NCBI GenBank assembly: GCA_900541315.1
Contig: UQJF01000090.1
Span: forward strand, 1 to 13,380
Length of the DNA: 13,380 nucleotides
Origin: an uncultured Clostridium sp.
Lineage (GTDB): Bacteria > Bacillota > Clostridia > Lachnospirales > Lachnospiraceae
Reading direction: 5' to 3'
Shown here: piece after piece, positions 6,183 to 12,546 of the stretch
How the letters are laid out: each line of letters opens with the position of its first letter
How positions within the stretch are numbered: the stretch's first letter is position 1
Notes under the pieces: model-generated
Seen by the model: the letters and a program-made list of their open reading frames with translations, nothing else
What the model was told of the DNA's origin: nothing
Database searches by the model: none
Translations under genes and position numbers: made by a program

Positions 6183-7715
6183 TTAACACCCCCCGCAGCA
6201 GCCCATGCCGGAACCATTAAAAAATGGATCGTTTTCTGTATCTGCATCTGTTTCAGTATCTGGATCGCCAGGAAAAGCCTGGATACCAGAAGTGGCATCA
6301 GGTGTTTGGACAGGGGATGTTTCCAATGTGTCTGTCACAGTGATATTACCACGTATCATTCCCATCCAGCAAGTATATTGAACGGTTCCGGATTTGGTTG
6401 GGGTAAATTCAATCACATTTTCCCCTTCTGTAAAGGTGTGTTCGATCCCAAAGGAGCGCAGCAGCATCTTATAATTGCAGCCGTTGATGGAACCTTTTGG
6501 GGCATTGATGATCCATTTTACCGGAATACCGGTCTGAATGTTAATGTCAGGATATCTTCCACGCTGTAAGGTACTGTAGATGACCTGGATGTCATTTGTG
6601 TTTTCCTTTTGGGCTGATTCACCTTCAGCTTTGACAGTATCTGTGGAAGTTCCCATCTTTTGAGAAGGCTCCAAATCTCCGGATATACCAGATAATGCAG
6701 TTCCCTGGGAAAACATGGCAAGCCCAAGGACAACTACAAGGACAGCGCCGATAGCAGTCATTTTGTTTGCAAAACGCTTTCCGAGAACAGACACCAAAGA
6801 GCCGAAACCAAGCATGAGAGGGACAGTTCCAAGACTGAATAAAAACATGGATAAAGCACCGGAAAATGGATTACCGCAAGCCAGTGCCACGATCTGCATG
6901 GACTGAAGAGGGCCACAGGGCATCAGTCCGTTTGAAAGACCTATAAGCAAAGGTTATCTGCTGGCAGCACGTTTCTTCAGGATCTTTGTGGATAAGAAAC
7001 GGGGGATCCGTAAGGTAAGTGGACGAAGCCATGGAAAGATCCCAAGAATATTGATACCCATGATCACCATAAAAATACCGGCGATCATTTTTAAGCTTCC
7101 CTGGAGAAAATAGGAGATTCCAGTCTGTGTATTAGCGCCTAGCAACATTCCAACGAAACCTAAAAGAAAGCCGATTGTTGTATAAGAGATCACACGTCCC
7201 GCATTATAAAGAAGAGCGGGGAGAAAAAGGTCAAGGGGGCTGTTATTTTTAGAGGTATTAGAAGGATCAGAAGCTAAAGGGATACACTGGGACAGGTTGA
7301 TGCCGCCACACATGGCAATACAGTGTACAGATGTGATGAGTCCGATTACAAATAACATGCCATAGCCCATTTTTGTATCTGCCAATTGTCCTGGTGCCAG
7401 AAGATTGAGAATGCCAAAGTGCTGTAATAGAGCATATAAAAGCAGGATAACAGCCAGTGAGATAAATGTTTTTTTCTTATTATAATTTGAGGTGTCTGTT
7501 TCAGGTAATATGGTATAGCCTGTTTTTTCAATGATCTCCCGGATCTGTTTTAAAGAAATGGTATCTGTATCGTAAGTAATATGGGCAAGGCCTGTATTGT
7601 AGCTTACATCTACTTCTGTGATCCCGGGAGTTGTTTTTAATACATATTTTATTTTATGTTCGCAATTGACGCAGGACATGCCGCCAATATGCAGAGTTTT
7701 CTTAAGGATTTTCAT
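6183..7715 (-). pseudogene. HMA - TauE/SafE (DsbD-like) - cupredoxin metal protein, split by in-frame TAA
   Basis: One 510-codon gene in a single frame, broken by a TAA at 6954-6956 (codon 254). Order: a heavy-metal-associated domain (about 3-70) with M-S-C15-V-N-C18; a first membrane half (about 84-245) with VHCIAMCGG (C132, C136); after the stop, the second membrane half (about 256-340) with its matching GLMPCGPLQ (C267); a linker; a cupredoxin-like domain (about 374-462) with likely copper ligands C413, H426, C449 and Met in YTCWMGM; and a Cys tail, GCCGGC. The family is thought to move or handle copper-like metals and reducing equivalents at the membrane; the substrate is inferred. It leads the operon with the response regulator and kinase. 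A single change such as AAA to TAA explains the break. The downstream half could restart at TTG 6950, but no RBS is seen. Confidence 0.85.
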
Positions 7716-7808
7716 ATAATTACCTCTTTCTGCTTTTTCTATCTTTTTTCAGCCTTTCTTTATTTTCGCTATTTCAAGGAGCATACCAGAGAAATTTGTG
7801 ATTTTTAT

Positions 7809-7832
7809 GTGGAATAGCCATTGGGTGGAATA
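7809..7832. repeat. 8-bp direct repeat, possible regulator site
   Basis: GTGGAATA occurs at 7809-7816 and 7825-7832, a 16-bp step. It lies about 95-117 bp before the start of the leftward metal operon. OmpR-type regulators often bind direct repeats, usually with a 10-11 bp step, so the fit is imperfect. Confidence 0.3.
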
Positions 7833-7881
7833 ATTTTTTTGATATAGGATTCTTTTATAGCTGGTAATAAAAAATCACCTG

Positions 7882-7910
7882 TTGAAAAAAATGCTCACCA
7901 TCTCTATAAT
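7882..7910 (+). promoter_or_regulatory. Consensus sigma-A promoter for the DUF1847 gene
   Basis: TTGAAA (7882-7887), a 17-nt spacer, and a perfect TATAAT (7905-7910). Transcription would start near 7917, giving a leader of about 45 nt before ATG 7962, which has a GGAGAG RBS at 7951-7956. Confidence 0.75.
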
Positions 7911-7913
7911 GCC

Positions 7914-7942
7914 TATTAACATATCAAAAAAGTATGCTAATA
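7914..7942. promoter_or_regulatory. Inverted repeat at the transcription start, candidate operator
   Basis: TATTAACATA (7914-7923) and TATGCTAATA (7933-7942) are complementary at 9 of 10 positions with a 9-nt spacer. It begins 4 nt after the -10 box, so a bound protein would block the promoter. The regulator is unknown; nothing shows it is the adjacent response regulator. Confidence 0.5.
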
Positions 7943-7961
7943 AAAAGCCGGGAGAGAGCAT

Positions 7962-8729
7962 ATGAGTGACAAGAAAAACAAAGACAACAGGAAAGAAGAC
8001 ACTAAGAGTAAGAAAAACATGAAAAAAACTCAGGAAATGCCAGTAAGTACAGAGCTAAAGACATTTCCCCACAGCTGTACAGACTGTGGTGTGCTTAACT
8101 GTTCCAAACGGAACGCCTTTTATCCGGAATTTTGTCTTACAGAGAAGCTGACAGAAAAAGAATTGTAAAAAGTAATTAAGCTTTATACAGAAAATGAAGA
8201 AAATAATAAAATAGCTATTGCCTCCGCTGAAGTGGAAGGTGGTTTTTATGGAAAATATACCCGCGTAGAGGAGATCATGGAAGTAGCAAAAAGGATCGGC
8301 GCAAAGAAGATCGGTATTGCAACCTGTGTAGGTCTGATCGAGGAAAGCCGGATCTTTGCAAGGATATTAAAATTAAATGGTTTTGATGTATACGGAGTGG
8401 CATGTAAGGTTGGTTCTGTAGATAAAACAGATATAGGTCTGGATCCGAAATACACATGTAAGACCGGGCCGGTGATGTGTAATCCTATCTTACAGGCAAA
8501 GCTGTTAAATAAAGCAGGAACCCAGTTAAATGTAGTAGTCGGGCTTTGCGTAGGCCATGATAGTCTGTTTTATAAATATTCCAAGGCACTGGCAACCACA
8601 CTGGTTACAAAGGACCGGGTTCTGGCCCATAACCCGGTAGGTGCACTGTATCAGACACGAGCTTACTATAAACGGCTTTTACAGCAGCCATTGTGGGATG
8701 ATGAAGGCGGTAAAAAAGAAGAGAAATAA
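7962..8729 (+). pseudogene. DUF1847 metal-binding protein, split by in-frame TAA
   Basis: A 255-codon gene in one frame, stopped by TAA at 8166-8168 (codon 69). Before the stop: a lysine-rich extension (1-37) and the family's Cys cluster C39-x2-C42-x4-C47...C58 (SCTDCGVLNC...FCLT). After it the frame continues as KVIKLYTENEENNKIAIASAEVEG and the main domain (RVEEIMEVAKRIGAKKIGIATCVGL, PVMCNPILQAKLLN, GLCVGHDSLFYKYSKA, LVTKDRVLAHNPVGALY), all matching DUF1847. The biochemical function of the family is unknown; metal or redox binding is presumed from conserved Cys. GTG or ATG restarts downstream have no clear RBS. Absence of any other damage in the long remainder suggests a recent mutation or a base-call error. 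The Lys-rich extension is longer than in the relatives I recall. Confidence 0.85.
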
Positions 8730-8835
8730 CACTCAAAAGTGATAATTACAATAAATATGTGAAAATTCATTAATGTGCAAAGTCAGTAAAAATGGAAAAC
8801 AGAAAAAAAGCAGGAAAAAGCAGGAGGAAGCGATT

Positions 8836-9729
8836 ATGAGAAAAAAATGGAATCCAGATATCAGAGTATTTGCCGGAGTTGTACTTATAGCAGCCATTTT
8901 ATCCGGCTGCGGCAGCAAAACAGCAGGGAGCGGATCAGCACAAAACGGGGGGCAGAATACAGAACAGAATACCATGCAGGATACAACAGCCCAGGGAAAT
9001 TCAGACAGTCAGAAGATAAGAAAAGTATATGTAGCAGTAGGCGCCACTTTTGAGCCATATACATATATAGACGAAAACAATCAGCCAGCAGGTTATGATG
9101 TGGCTGTTTTACAGGAGATTGACAACCGCCTTCCGCAGTATGAATTCCAGATTGAAAACATGGAGCTTGCCAATATTTCCGTTGCCCTGGATGCAAAGAA
9201 GGTTTCCATCGGATCCCAACAGTTTGAAAAGAATCCGGAAAGAGAAAAGAAATATCTGTTTACTAACGAAGGATTTGCCTCTTACAACAAACGTCTTGTA
9301 TACAAAAAAGGAAGAGATGATATCCATTCCATTGATGATCTGGCTGGAAAGAAAGTAAGTGCCGGTCAGGGAAGCAACACAGCAGCGATCCTGGAAACAT
9401 ACAATGCAGAACATGATAACAAGATTGATATTGTATATTCCAATGGTGCTACCAGTGAAAGTATTTATGATGATGTAATGAATGGAAGGCTGGATGCTAT
9501 TGTTGCAACTAAGAAGACATTTAAGAAATACAATGAAGCATTTGGCGGCGGCTACGATATCAATGAAGACAGTTATTTCAGTGAGTCCCAGGCATATTTC
9601 ATGCTGGCCCAGGGAGAGGAACAGCTTCGTGATGATATGGATACTGCTTTAAAGGCAATGAAAGAGGACGGAACTCTTACAAAGCTTTCCATTGAGTATA
9701 CGGGAAGTGATTATAATTCAGAAGAATAG
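8836..9729 (+). CDS. Amino-acid ABC transporter substrate-binding lipoprotein
   Basis: 297 residues. A basic N-terminus and hydrophobic stretch end in the lipobox ILSGC (C25), so it is anchored outside the membrane by a lipid. A Gly/Ser/Gln linker (about 26-60) precedes the SBP_bac_3 fold: VAVGATFEPYTYIDENNQPAGYDVAVLQEI, IGSQQFEKNPEREKKYLF, DDLAGKKVSAGQGSNTAAIL and the closing MKEDGTLTKLSIEYTG. The NPEREKKYLF segment and a PatB/MalY-like enzyme downstream favour cystine or a related sulfur amino acid (TcyA/TcyK-like); this is inference. ATG 8836 with AGGAGG upstream is chosen over the in-frame 8773, because the signal sequence then starts correctly. This gene looks intact, unlike its operon partners. 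Confidence 0.9.
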   Translation: MRKKWNPDIRVFAGVVLIAAILSGCGSKTAGSGSAQNGGQNTEQNTMQDTTAQGNSDSQKIRKVYVAVGATFEPYTYIDENNQPAGYDVAVLQEIDNRLPQYEFQIENMELANISVALDAKKVSIGSQQFEKNPEREKKYLFTNEGFASYNKRLVYKKGRDDIHSIDDLAGKKVSAGQGSNTAAILETYNAEHDNKIDIVYSNGATSESIYDDVMNGRLDAIVATKKTFKKYNEAFGGGYDINEDSYFSESQAYFMLAQGEEQLRDDMDTALKAMKEDGTLTKLSIEYTGSDYNSEE

Positions 9730-9740
9730 GAGTAAAAAAT

Positions 9741-10155
9741 ATGGATCTTTCCAGCATTTTCCGTTTTAGTGATATGTTGGAATATTTCCCGAAAATCTTG
9801 TCCCGTTTTCCTGTAACGCTTCTTATTGTAGTGGTAAGCGTTGCAGGGAGGCTGGTCCTGGGATTTATTCTGGCTGCGGCACGTATCTTTAAAATACCAG
9901 TGTTAAGAGAACTGGCAGCTCTTTATATTTCCTTGCAACAATGTGATCGGTCTTTTAAAGTCCACATCCATTGTATATCTTATTTCCGTAAATGATATTT
10001 TAGGAGCGGCTATTAATTCAGCGGCAGTGAACTTCCGTTATCTGGAGGCGTATATTGCAGTGGCTATTGTTTACTGGGCTATGTGCGTCTGCGTGGAAAA
10101 GCTGTTTTATGTAATGGAAAAACGGTATAAATATGCAGCAGGAGGTACGACATGA
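9741..10155 (+). pseudogene. Amino-acid ABC permease with frame-changing internal deletion
   Basis: The first part (9741 to about 9932) reads in frame as MDLSSIFRFSDMLEYFPKIL...LRELAALYIS, the N-terminal third of a His/Glu/Cys-type permease. From about 9934 the sequence jumps, in a different frame, to NNVIGLLKSTSIVYLISVNDILG...[14 protein letters not shown], the C-terminal third. Roughly 90-110 residues are missing compared with the usual ~220-240. The lost part would include membrane helices and the cytoplasmic EAA loop that docks on the ATPase. In the first frame translation ends after a short nonsense tail at 9995. The 3' end overlaps the ATPase start (ATGA at 10152), showing the former operon. 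Transport through this copy is not expected. Confidence 0.88.
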
Positions 10156-10904
10156 TCGAGATCAAAGGTTTACATAAAGCATTTGGACAGAACCAGGTTT
10201 TAAAAGGTGTTGATATTACTGTAAATAAAGGTGATGTGGTGGTAGTGATCGGTCCAAGCGGCTCCGGAAAGACTACCATGCTGCGGTGCATTAATTTTCT
10301 GGAAAGAGCTGATGCCGGAACGATCACAGTGGGAGATATTACAGTAGATGCAGCAAAAGCAAAGAAAAAAGAGATTCATGAGATCCGTTTAAGGACTGCC
10401 ATGGTCTTTCAGAATTATAATCTGTTTGCCAATAAAACGGCTCTTGGAAATGTAATGGAAGGATTGCCCCAGGCGCGGGGGGTATCCAAAGAGAAGGCAA
10501 AGCAGATTGCTCTTGATGCATTGGAAAAAGTAGGACTTAAGGATAAGGCTGATTTTTTTCCATCCCAGCTTTCCGGCGTACAGCAGCAAAGAGTGGGTAT
10601 TGCCAGAGCGGTTGTGTTAAATCCGGATGTGATCCTTTTTGATGAGCCTACTTCAGCGCTGGATCCGGAACTGGTGGGAGAAGTGTTAAAAGTCATCCGT
10701 GATATTGCAAAAGAAGGGATCACCATGATCATTGTGACCCATGAAATGAGCTTTGCTTCTGATGCAGCCAATCGGGTGATTTTTATGGCCGGTGGTGTTG
10801 TAGTGGAAGAAGGAAAGCCGGATGAGATCTTTTCACATCCAAGAGAAGAAAGAACAAGGCAGTTTTTAGAGCGCGTGCTGCCAAAGTGGTCTTATACCAT
10901 CTAA
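10152..10904 (+). CDS. Amino-acid ABC transporter ATPase with altered signature motif
   Basis: 250 residues, GlnQ/TcyC-like. Walker A GPSGSGKT (34-41), Q-loop Gln (Q87 in VFQNYNLF), Walker B ILFDE (161-165), D-loop SALD and switch His (H197 in VTHEM) are all present. The signature motif reads LSGVQ (140-144) instead of LSGGQ: codon 143 at 10578-10580 is GTA, one G-to-T change from GGA. This Gly closes on the gamma-phosphate of the partner subunit's ATP; the same position in human CFTR is altered in G551D. ATP hydrolysis is probably severely reduced. The start overlaps the broken permease stop. Otherwise full length, so it may be a gene recently released from selection. Confidence 0.92.
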   Translation: MIEIKGLHKAFGQNQVLKGVDITVNKGDVVVVIGPSGSGKTTMLRCINFLERADAGTITVGDITVDAAKAKKKEIHEIRLRTAMVFQNYNLFANKTALGNVMEGLPQARGVSKEKAKQIALDALEKVGLKDKADFFPSQLSGVQQQRVGIARAVVLNPDVILFDEPTSALDPELVGEVLKVIRDIAKEGITMIIVTHEMSFASDAANRVIFMAGGVVVEEGKPDEIFSHPREERTRQFLERVLPKWSYTI

Positions 10905-10915
10905 TGAGCGTAGAG

Positions 10916-10949
10916 AAAAACAAGCGATGCCCAAAGTGCATTTGTTTTT
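10916..10949 (+). terminator. Terminator after the ABC operon
   Basis: AAAAACAA (10916-10923) pairs with TTGTTTTT (10942-10949), and inside ATGC (10927-10930) pairs with GCAT (10938-10941), with a 3-nt bulge. The 3' arm supplies the T-tract. It starts 11 bp after the ATPase stop. Confidence 0.6.
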
Positions 10950-11009
10950 CACAAGTCATTAACGAAGGTCTCGCCTGCGACAGCAGACAATAGAGTACGT
11001 AAGTGCGGG

Positions 11010-11173
11010 CTAGTATAATCCACGATAATTACTGATCCATTACACGCAGGATAAATTTTCATGTGCAAGGAAGCTGAATGAGGCGATGCCGGTAGCATCG
11101 TCGATTGAAGCTGACGCGGCAGATGGAAATTTAGACAAGTGAAAGGGGCGGATAATTTTGTGGATTATACTAG
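11010..11173 (+). repeat. Structured element copy A (164 nt)
   Basis: A rod-like inverted repeat from CTAGTA to TACTAG. The outer stem begins CTAGTATAATCCAC (11010-11023) pairing with GTGGATTATACTAG (11160-11173), then ATAATT pairs with a second ATAATT. An internal loop carries CACGCAGGAT (11043-11052) opposite AGACAAGTGA (11133-11142), with CAC and GTG able to pair. The 80-nt inner arm (11053-11132) folds on itself (AAATTTTCAT with ATGGAAATTT; CGATGC-cggta-GCATCG at the tip). It lies wholly non-coding, in the leader of the aminotransferase gene, ending 3 nt before that gene's RBS. Its architecture is the same as that of copy B. It could be a cis-acting leader RNA, a free RNA or a DNA-level element; strand choice is by comparison with B only. 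No known family was recognised. Confidence 0.85.
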
Positions 11174-11190
11174 CAAGAAAGGAGTCCTCA

Positions 11191-11904
11191 GTGAAGATTG
11201 ATTTTAACCGACAGATAAAAAGAAAACATACCGACTGTGCCAAATGGGACGGTCAGGGCGGGGATTATATCCCGCTATGGATCGTGGATATGGATCTTCC
11301 GGTGGCAGAACCTGTTTTAGAAGCATTGAAAAACCGCCTGGAGCATCCTTTTTTGGGGTATACATTCCCTGGGGAAAGTGTGTATCAGGCAGTTATTTCT
11401 TATTATGAGGAAAGACAAAGAGTGATCCTTCACCACTCAGCAAGCAAAACTTATAATATCCCTGGTCTTCCGCTGGCGTTTGCTGTTATTCCTAATGAAG
11501 AGTTAAGCCATAAATATGAAGAAGTGGCAGCCACAATGCATGCTCCTTTTGATACTCTTTCTTTTATTGCTTTTGAGGCAGCTTTTACGAAAGGGGAAGA
11601 ATGGAGACAGGAATTATTGAAATATCTGAGGGAGAACAAGAAATGGCTGGATGAGCGGATCAGCTGGATCCCGGGGCTTTCCATCTGCCACAGTGAAGGT
11701 ACTTATTTAGGATGGATCGATGCAAGGGAAACGGGGGTAAGTGATCCGGACGGATTTTTTATGAAAGAAGCTGGTGTGAAATTCAATGATGGAGATTCAT
11801 TTTCAGCCCCAGGCTTTGTACGTGTGAATTTTGCATGCCCAAGATCTTACCTGGAAGAAGCTTTTGACCGGGTGGAGAAAGCTTTACAAAGTAAAAACGT
11901 CTAA
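11191..11904 (+). pseudogene. PatB/MalY-like PLP aminotransferase with internal deletion
   Basis: 237 residues against about 390 for the family. The N-terminus is normal (WDGQGGDYIPLWIVDMDLPVAEPVLEALKNRLEHPFLGYTFPG, about 20-60), up to YYEERQ near residue 85. It then jumps directly to HHSASKTYNIPGL, which in relatives lies around residue 230 and contains the PLP-binding Lys. The C-terminal domain follows and is complete, with SEGTYLGWIDAR and the usual ending. About 140 residues, including most of the cofactor pocket, are gone, yet the frame is kept. Family members cleave cystathionine or cysteine conjugates, or act as aminotransferases; this one is unlikely to be active. GTG 11191 with AAAGGAG (11178-11184 region) is taken as the start; the in-frame 11158 lies inside structured element A. 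Confidence 0.85.
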
Positions 11905-11915
11905 AAAAATTGCAG

Positions 11916-12109
11916 GAAAAGAGGATGAGGTACATAAGGCGCATCCTGGCGAAAAAAGACCTGTTTTGCTCCGTCGCTTTTTGTCAGGTCTGCGATACAA
12001 ACTCACATGCTGCGCATGTTCAGACAGTGTATCACCGACCTGACGCTATACTCACAAAACAGGTCTTTTTTCTGAAATGGATGCTTCTCATGTACCTCAT
12101 CCTCTTTTC
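11916..12109. repeat. Long 194-nt palindrome (element C)
   Basis: Perfect outer arms of 20 bp (11916-11935 with 12090-12109), then a perfect 17-bp block AAAAAAGACCTGTTTTG (11952-11968) with 12055-12071, then GTCAGGTC (11983-11990) with GACCTGAC (12037-12044), GATACA with TGTATC, and a central ACATGC-tgc-GCATGT. Each half can also fold alone, because GACCTG and CAGGTC occur in both; the right half then forms a hairpin ending in six Ts, a usable terminator for the aminotransferase gene that stops at 11904. It ends 2 nt before element B. It shares no boxes with A or B. It may be a MITE-like insertion or a bidirectional terminator. Confidence 0.85.
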
Positions 12110-12111
12110 AG

Positions 12112-12276
12112 CTAGTACATCGTTTCGTAAATAACTGTAATGATCACGCAGGATGCGGATTTGAGTATGCAGGTTTAAAAACGCAGGCGTAGCGGGCTAC
12201 GCTGAGGCTTTTAGACCTGTGCAATCAGATTCGCAGACAAGTGAGTGGTATAGTTATTTCGAAATCGATGTACTAG
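12112..12276 (+). repeat. Structured element copy B (165 nt)
   Basis: Same plan as copy A: CTAGTA...TACTAG ends, 33 nt to CACGCAGGAT (12145-12154), an 80-nt inner arm (12155-12234), AGACAAGTGA (12235-12244), then 32 nt. The outer stem is CTAGTACATCG (12112-12122) with CGATGTACTAG (12266-12276), continued by TTTCG and AAATAACT pairing with their complements. The inner arm starts GCGGATTTGA against TCAGATTCGC and ends in GGCGTAGC against GCTACGCT. Stem sequences are unlike those of A, but pairing is kept throughout. It lies between palindrome C and the antitoxin RNA promoter, not directly before a gene on this strand. Confidence 0.85.
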
Positions 12277-12310
12277 GATGTCGGAATAGATAAGTTAGTA
12301 AAGATGAATA

Positions 12311-12339
12311 TTGAAAATAAAATCTTCATATGATATAAT
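12311..12339 (+). promoter_or_regulatory. Promoter of the antisense (antitoxin) RNA
   Basis: TTGAAA (12311-12316), a 17-nt spacer, and perfect TATAAT (12334-12339). There is no protein-coding frame downstream before the terminator, so it drives a short RNA starting near 12346. Confidence 0.8.
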
Positions 12340-12349
12340 GCCTTTAGGC

Positions 12350-12384
12350 AAAAGAAGATATAGTATTTCTGTCAACAGAAACAC
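12350..12384 (+). repeat. Direct repeat DRa (within antitoxin RNA)
   Basis: 35 nt: AAAAGAAGATATA, then GTA, then TTTCTGTCAACAGAAACAC. It matches DRb (12508-12540) except for a 2-nt length difference and one base in the middle. The second half is a palindrome (TTTCTGT-CA-ACAGAAA) that could give a hairpin for initial kissing. Confidence 0.85.
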
Positions 12385-12391
12385 TAAAGTG

Positions 12392-12428
12392 AAAACCCCC
12401 GGATGGCACTCCGGGGGTTTTCTTTTTT
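12392..12428. terminator. Bidirectional terminator shared by toxin and antitoxin RNAs
   Basis: AAAACCCCCGGA (12392-12403), loop TGGCAC, TCCGGGGGTTTT (12410-12421), then CTTTTTT. A 12-bp perfect GC-rich stem with T-tract on the plus strand and TTTT on the minus strand. It lies between the two convergent genes, as in Fst-type par loci. Confidence 0.92.
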
Positions 12429-12441
12429 AGGTTGGTTGTCA

Positions 12442-12531
12442 CTATTTTCTACTGTTCAACCATTTGATGATGTAGTGGCAGGCTACACCAGCCGCAACAG
12501 CAGATAGAAAAGAAGATATAAATTCTGTCAA
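12442..12531 (-). CDS. Fst-like type I toxin peptide (29 aa)
   Basis: A 29-residue peptide: short TEF start, a hydrophobic helix (about residues 4-22, FISSFLSAVAAGV then ACHYII) and a KWLNSRK tail. Fst/Ldr-superfamily toxins share this size, one membrane helix with a Gly-Val in the middle, and a W-L-x-x-R end; the match is by eye. Such peptides depolarise or disturb the host membrane when the RNA antitoxin is lost. The start is TTG 12531 with AAGGGGGTG (12538-12546) 6 nt upstream, an almost canonical RBS; an in-frame GTG at 12540 overlaps the RBS and is rejected. The short length and TTG start explain why automatic gene callers would miss it. RBS, start and first codons lie within repeat DRb. 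Confidence 0.72.
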   Translation of the reverse strand: MTEFISSFLSAVAAGVACHYIIKWLNSRK

Positions 12532-12540
12532 CAGAAACAC
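12508..12540 (+). repeat. Direct repeat DRb (over toxin RBS/start)
   Basis: 33-nt partner of DRa, sharing AAAAGAAGATATA and TTCTGTCAACAGAAACAC. On the minus strand it covers the 3' edge of the toxin RBS, the TTG start codon and the first seven or so codons, so antitoxin pairing would directly hide the translation start. Confidence 0.85.
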
Positions 12541-12546
12541 CCCCTT

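Larger units (their letters stand above)
7716..7961. promoter_or_regulatory. Divergent intergenic region, metal operon versus DUF1847
   Basis: 246 bp of AT-rich DNA between two divergent genes. It carries a strong rightward promoter (7882-7910), an inverted repeat at its start site, and an 8-bp direct repeat nearer the leftward gene. The leftward gene has a reasonable RBS (AGAGG before ATG 7715) but no clear -35/-10 pair. Both genes flanking it are metal-binding and both are broken. Confidence 0.6.
12346..12428 (+). ncRNA. Antitoxin small RNA (RNAII-like), about 83 nt
   Basis: Bounded by a consensus promoter on the left and a strong terminator on the right, with no open frame of note. It contains the 35-nt repeat copy DRa (12350-12384). 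Since the toxin gene's RBS and start lie in the matching copy DRb but on the opposite strand, this RNA is complementary to the toxin mRNA over its start site, and again over the shared terminator. The expected action is to block toxin translation, as RNAII does for Fst in the pAD1 par locus. Exact ends are estimated from the promoter and T-tract. Confidence 0.7.

Noticed and set aside
6171..6569. 132-codon plus-strand frame
   Set aside because: Antisense to the cupredoxin and membrane part of the metal gene; no RBS or family features.
6954..8168. TAA read as a sense codon (recoding), since two neighbouring genes each have one in-frame TAA
   Set aside because: Several intact-looking genes here end in TAA or other normal stops, and adjacent genes carry unrelated lesions (deletions, missense), so decay or error is simpler.
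10950..11009. A third copy of the A/B element left of copy A
   Set aside because: Contains AGACAATAGAG, faintly like the second box, but no first box, no 80-nt spacing and no long stem.
12531..12540. GTG at 12540 as toxin start
   Set aside because: It overlaps its own Shine-Dalgarno; TTG 12531 has correct 6-nt spacing.
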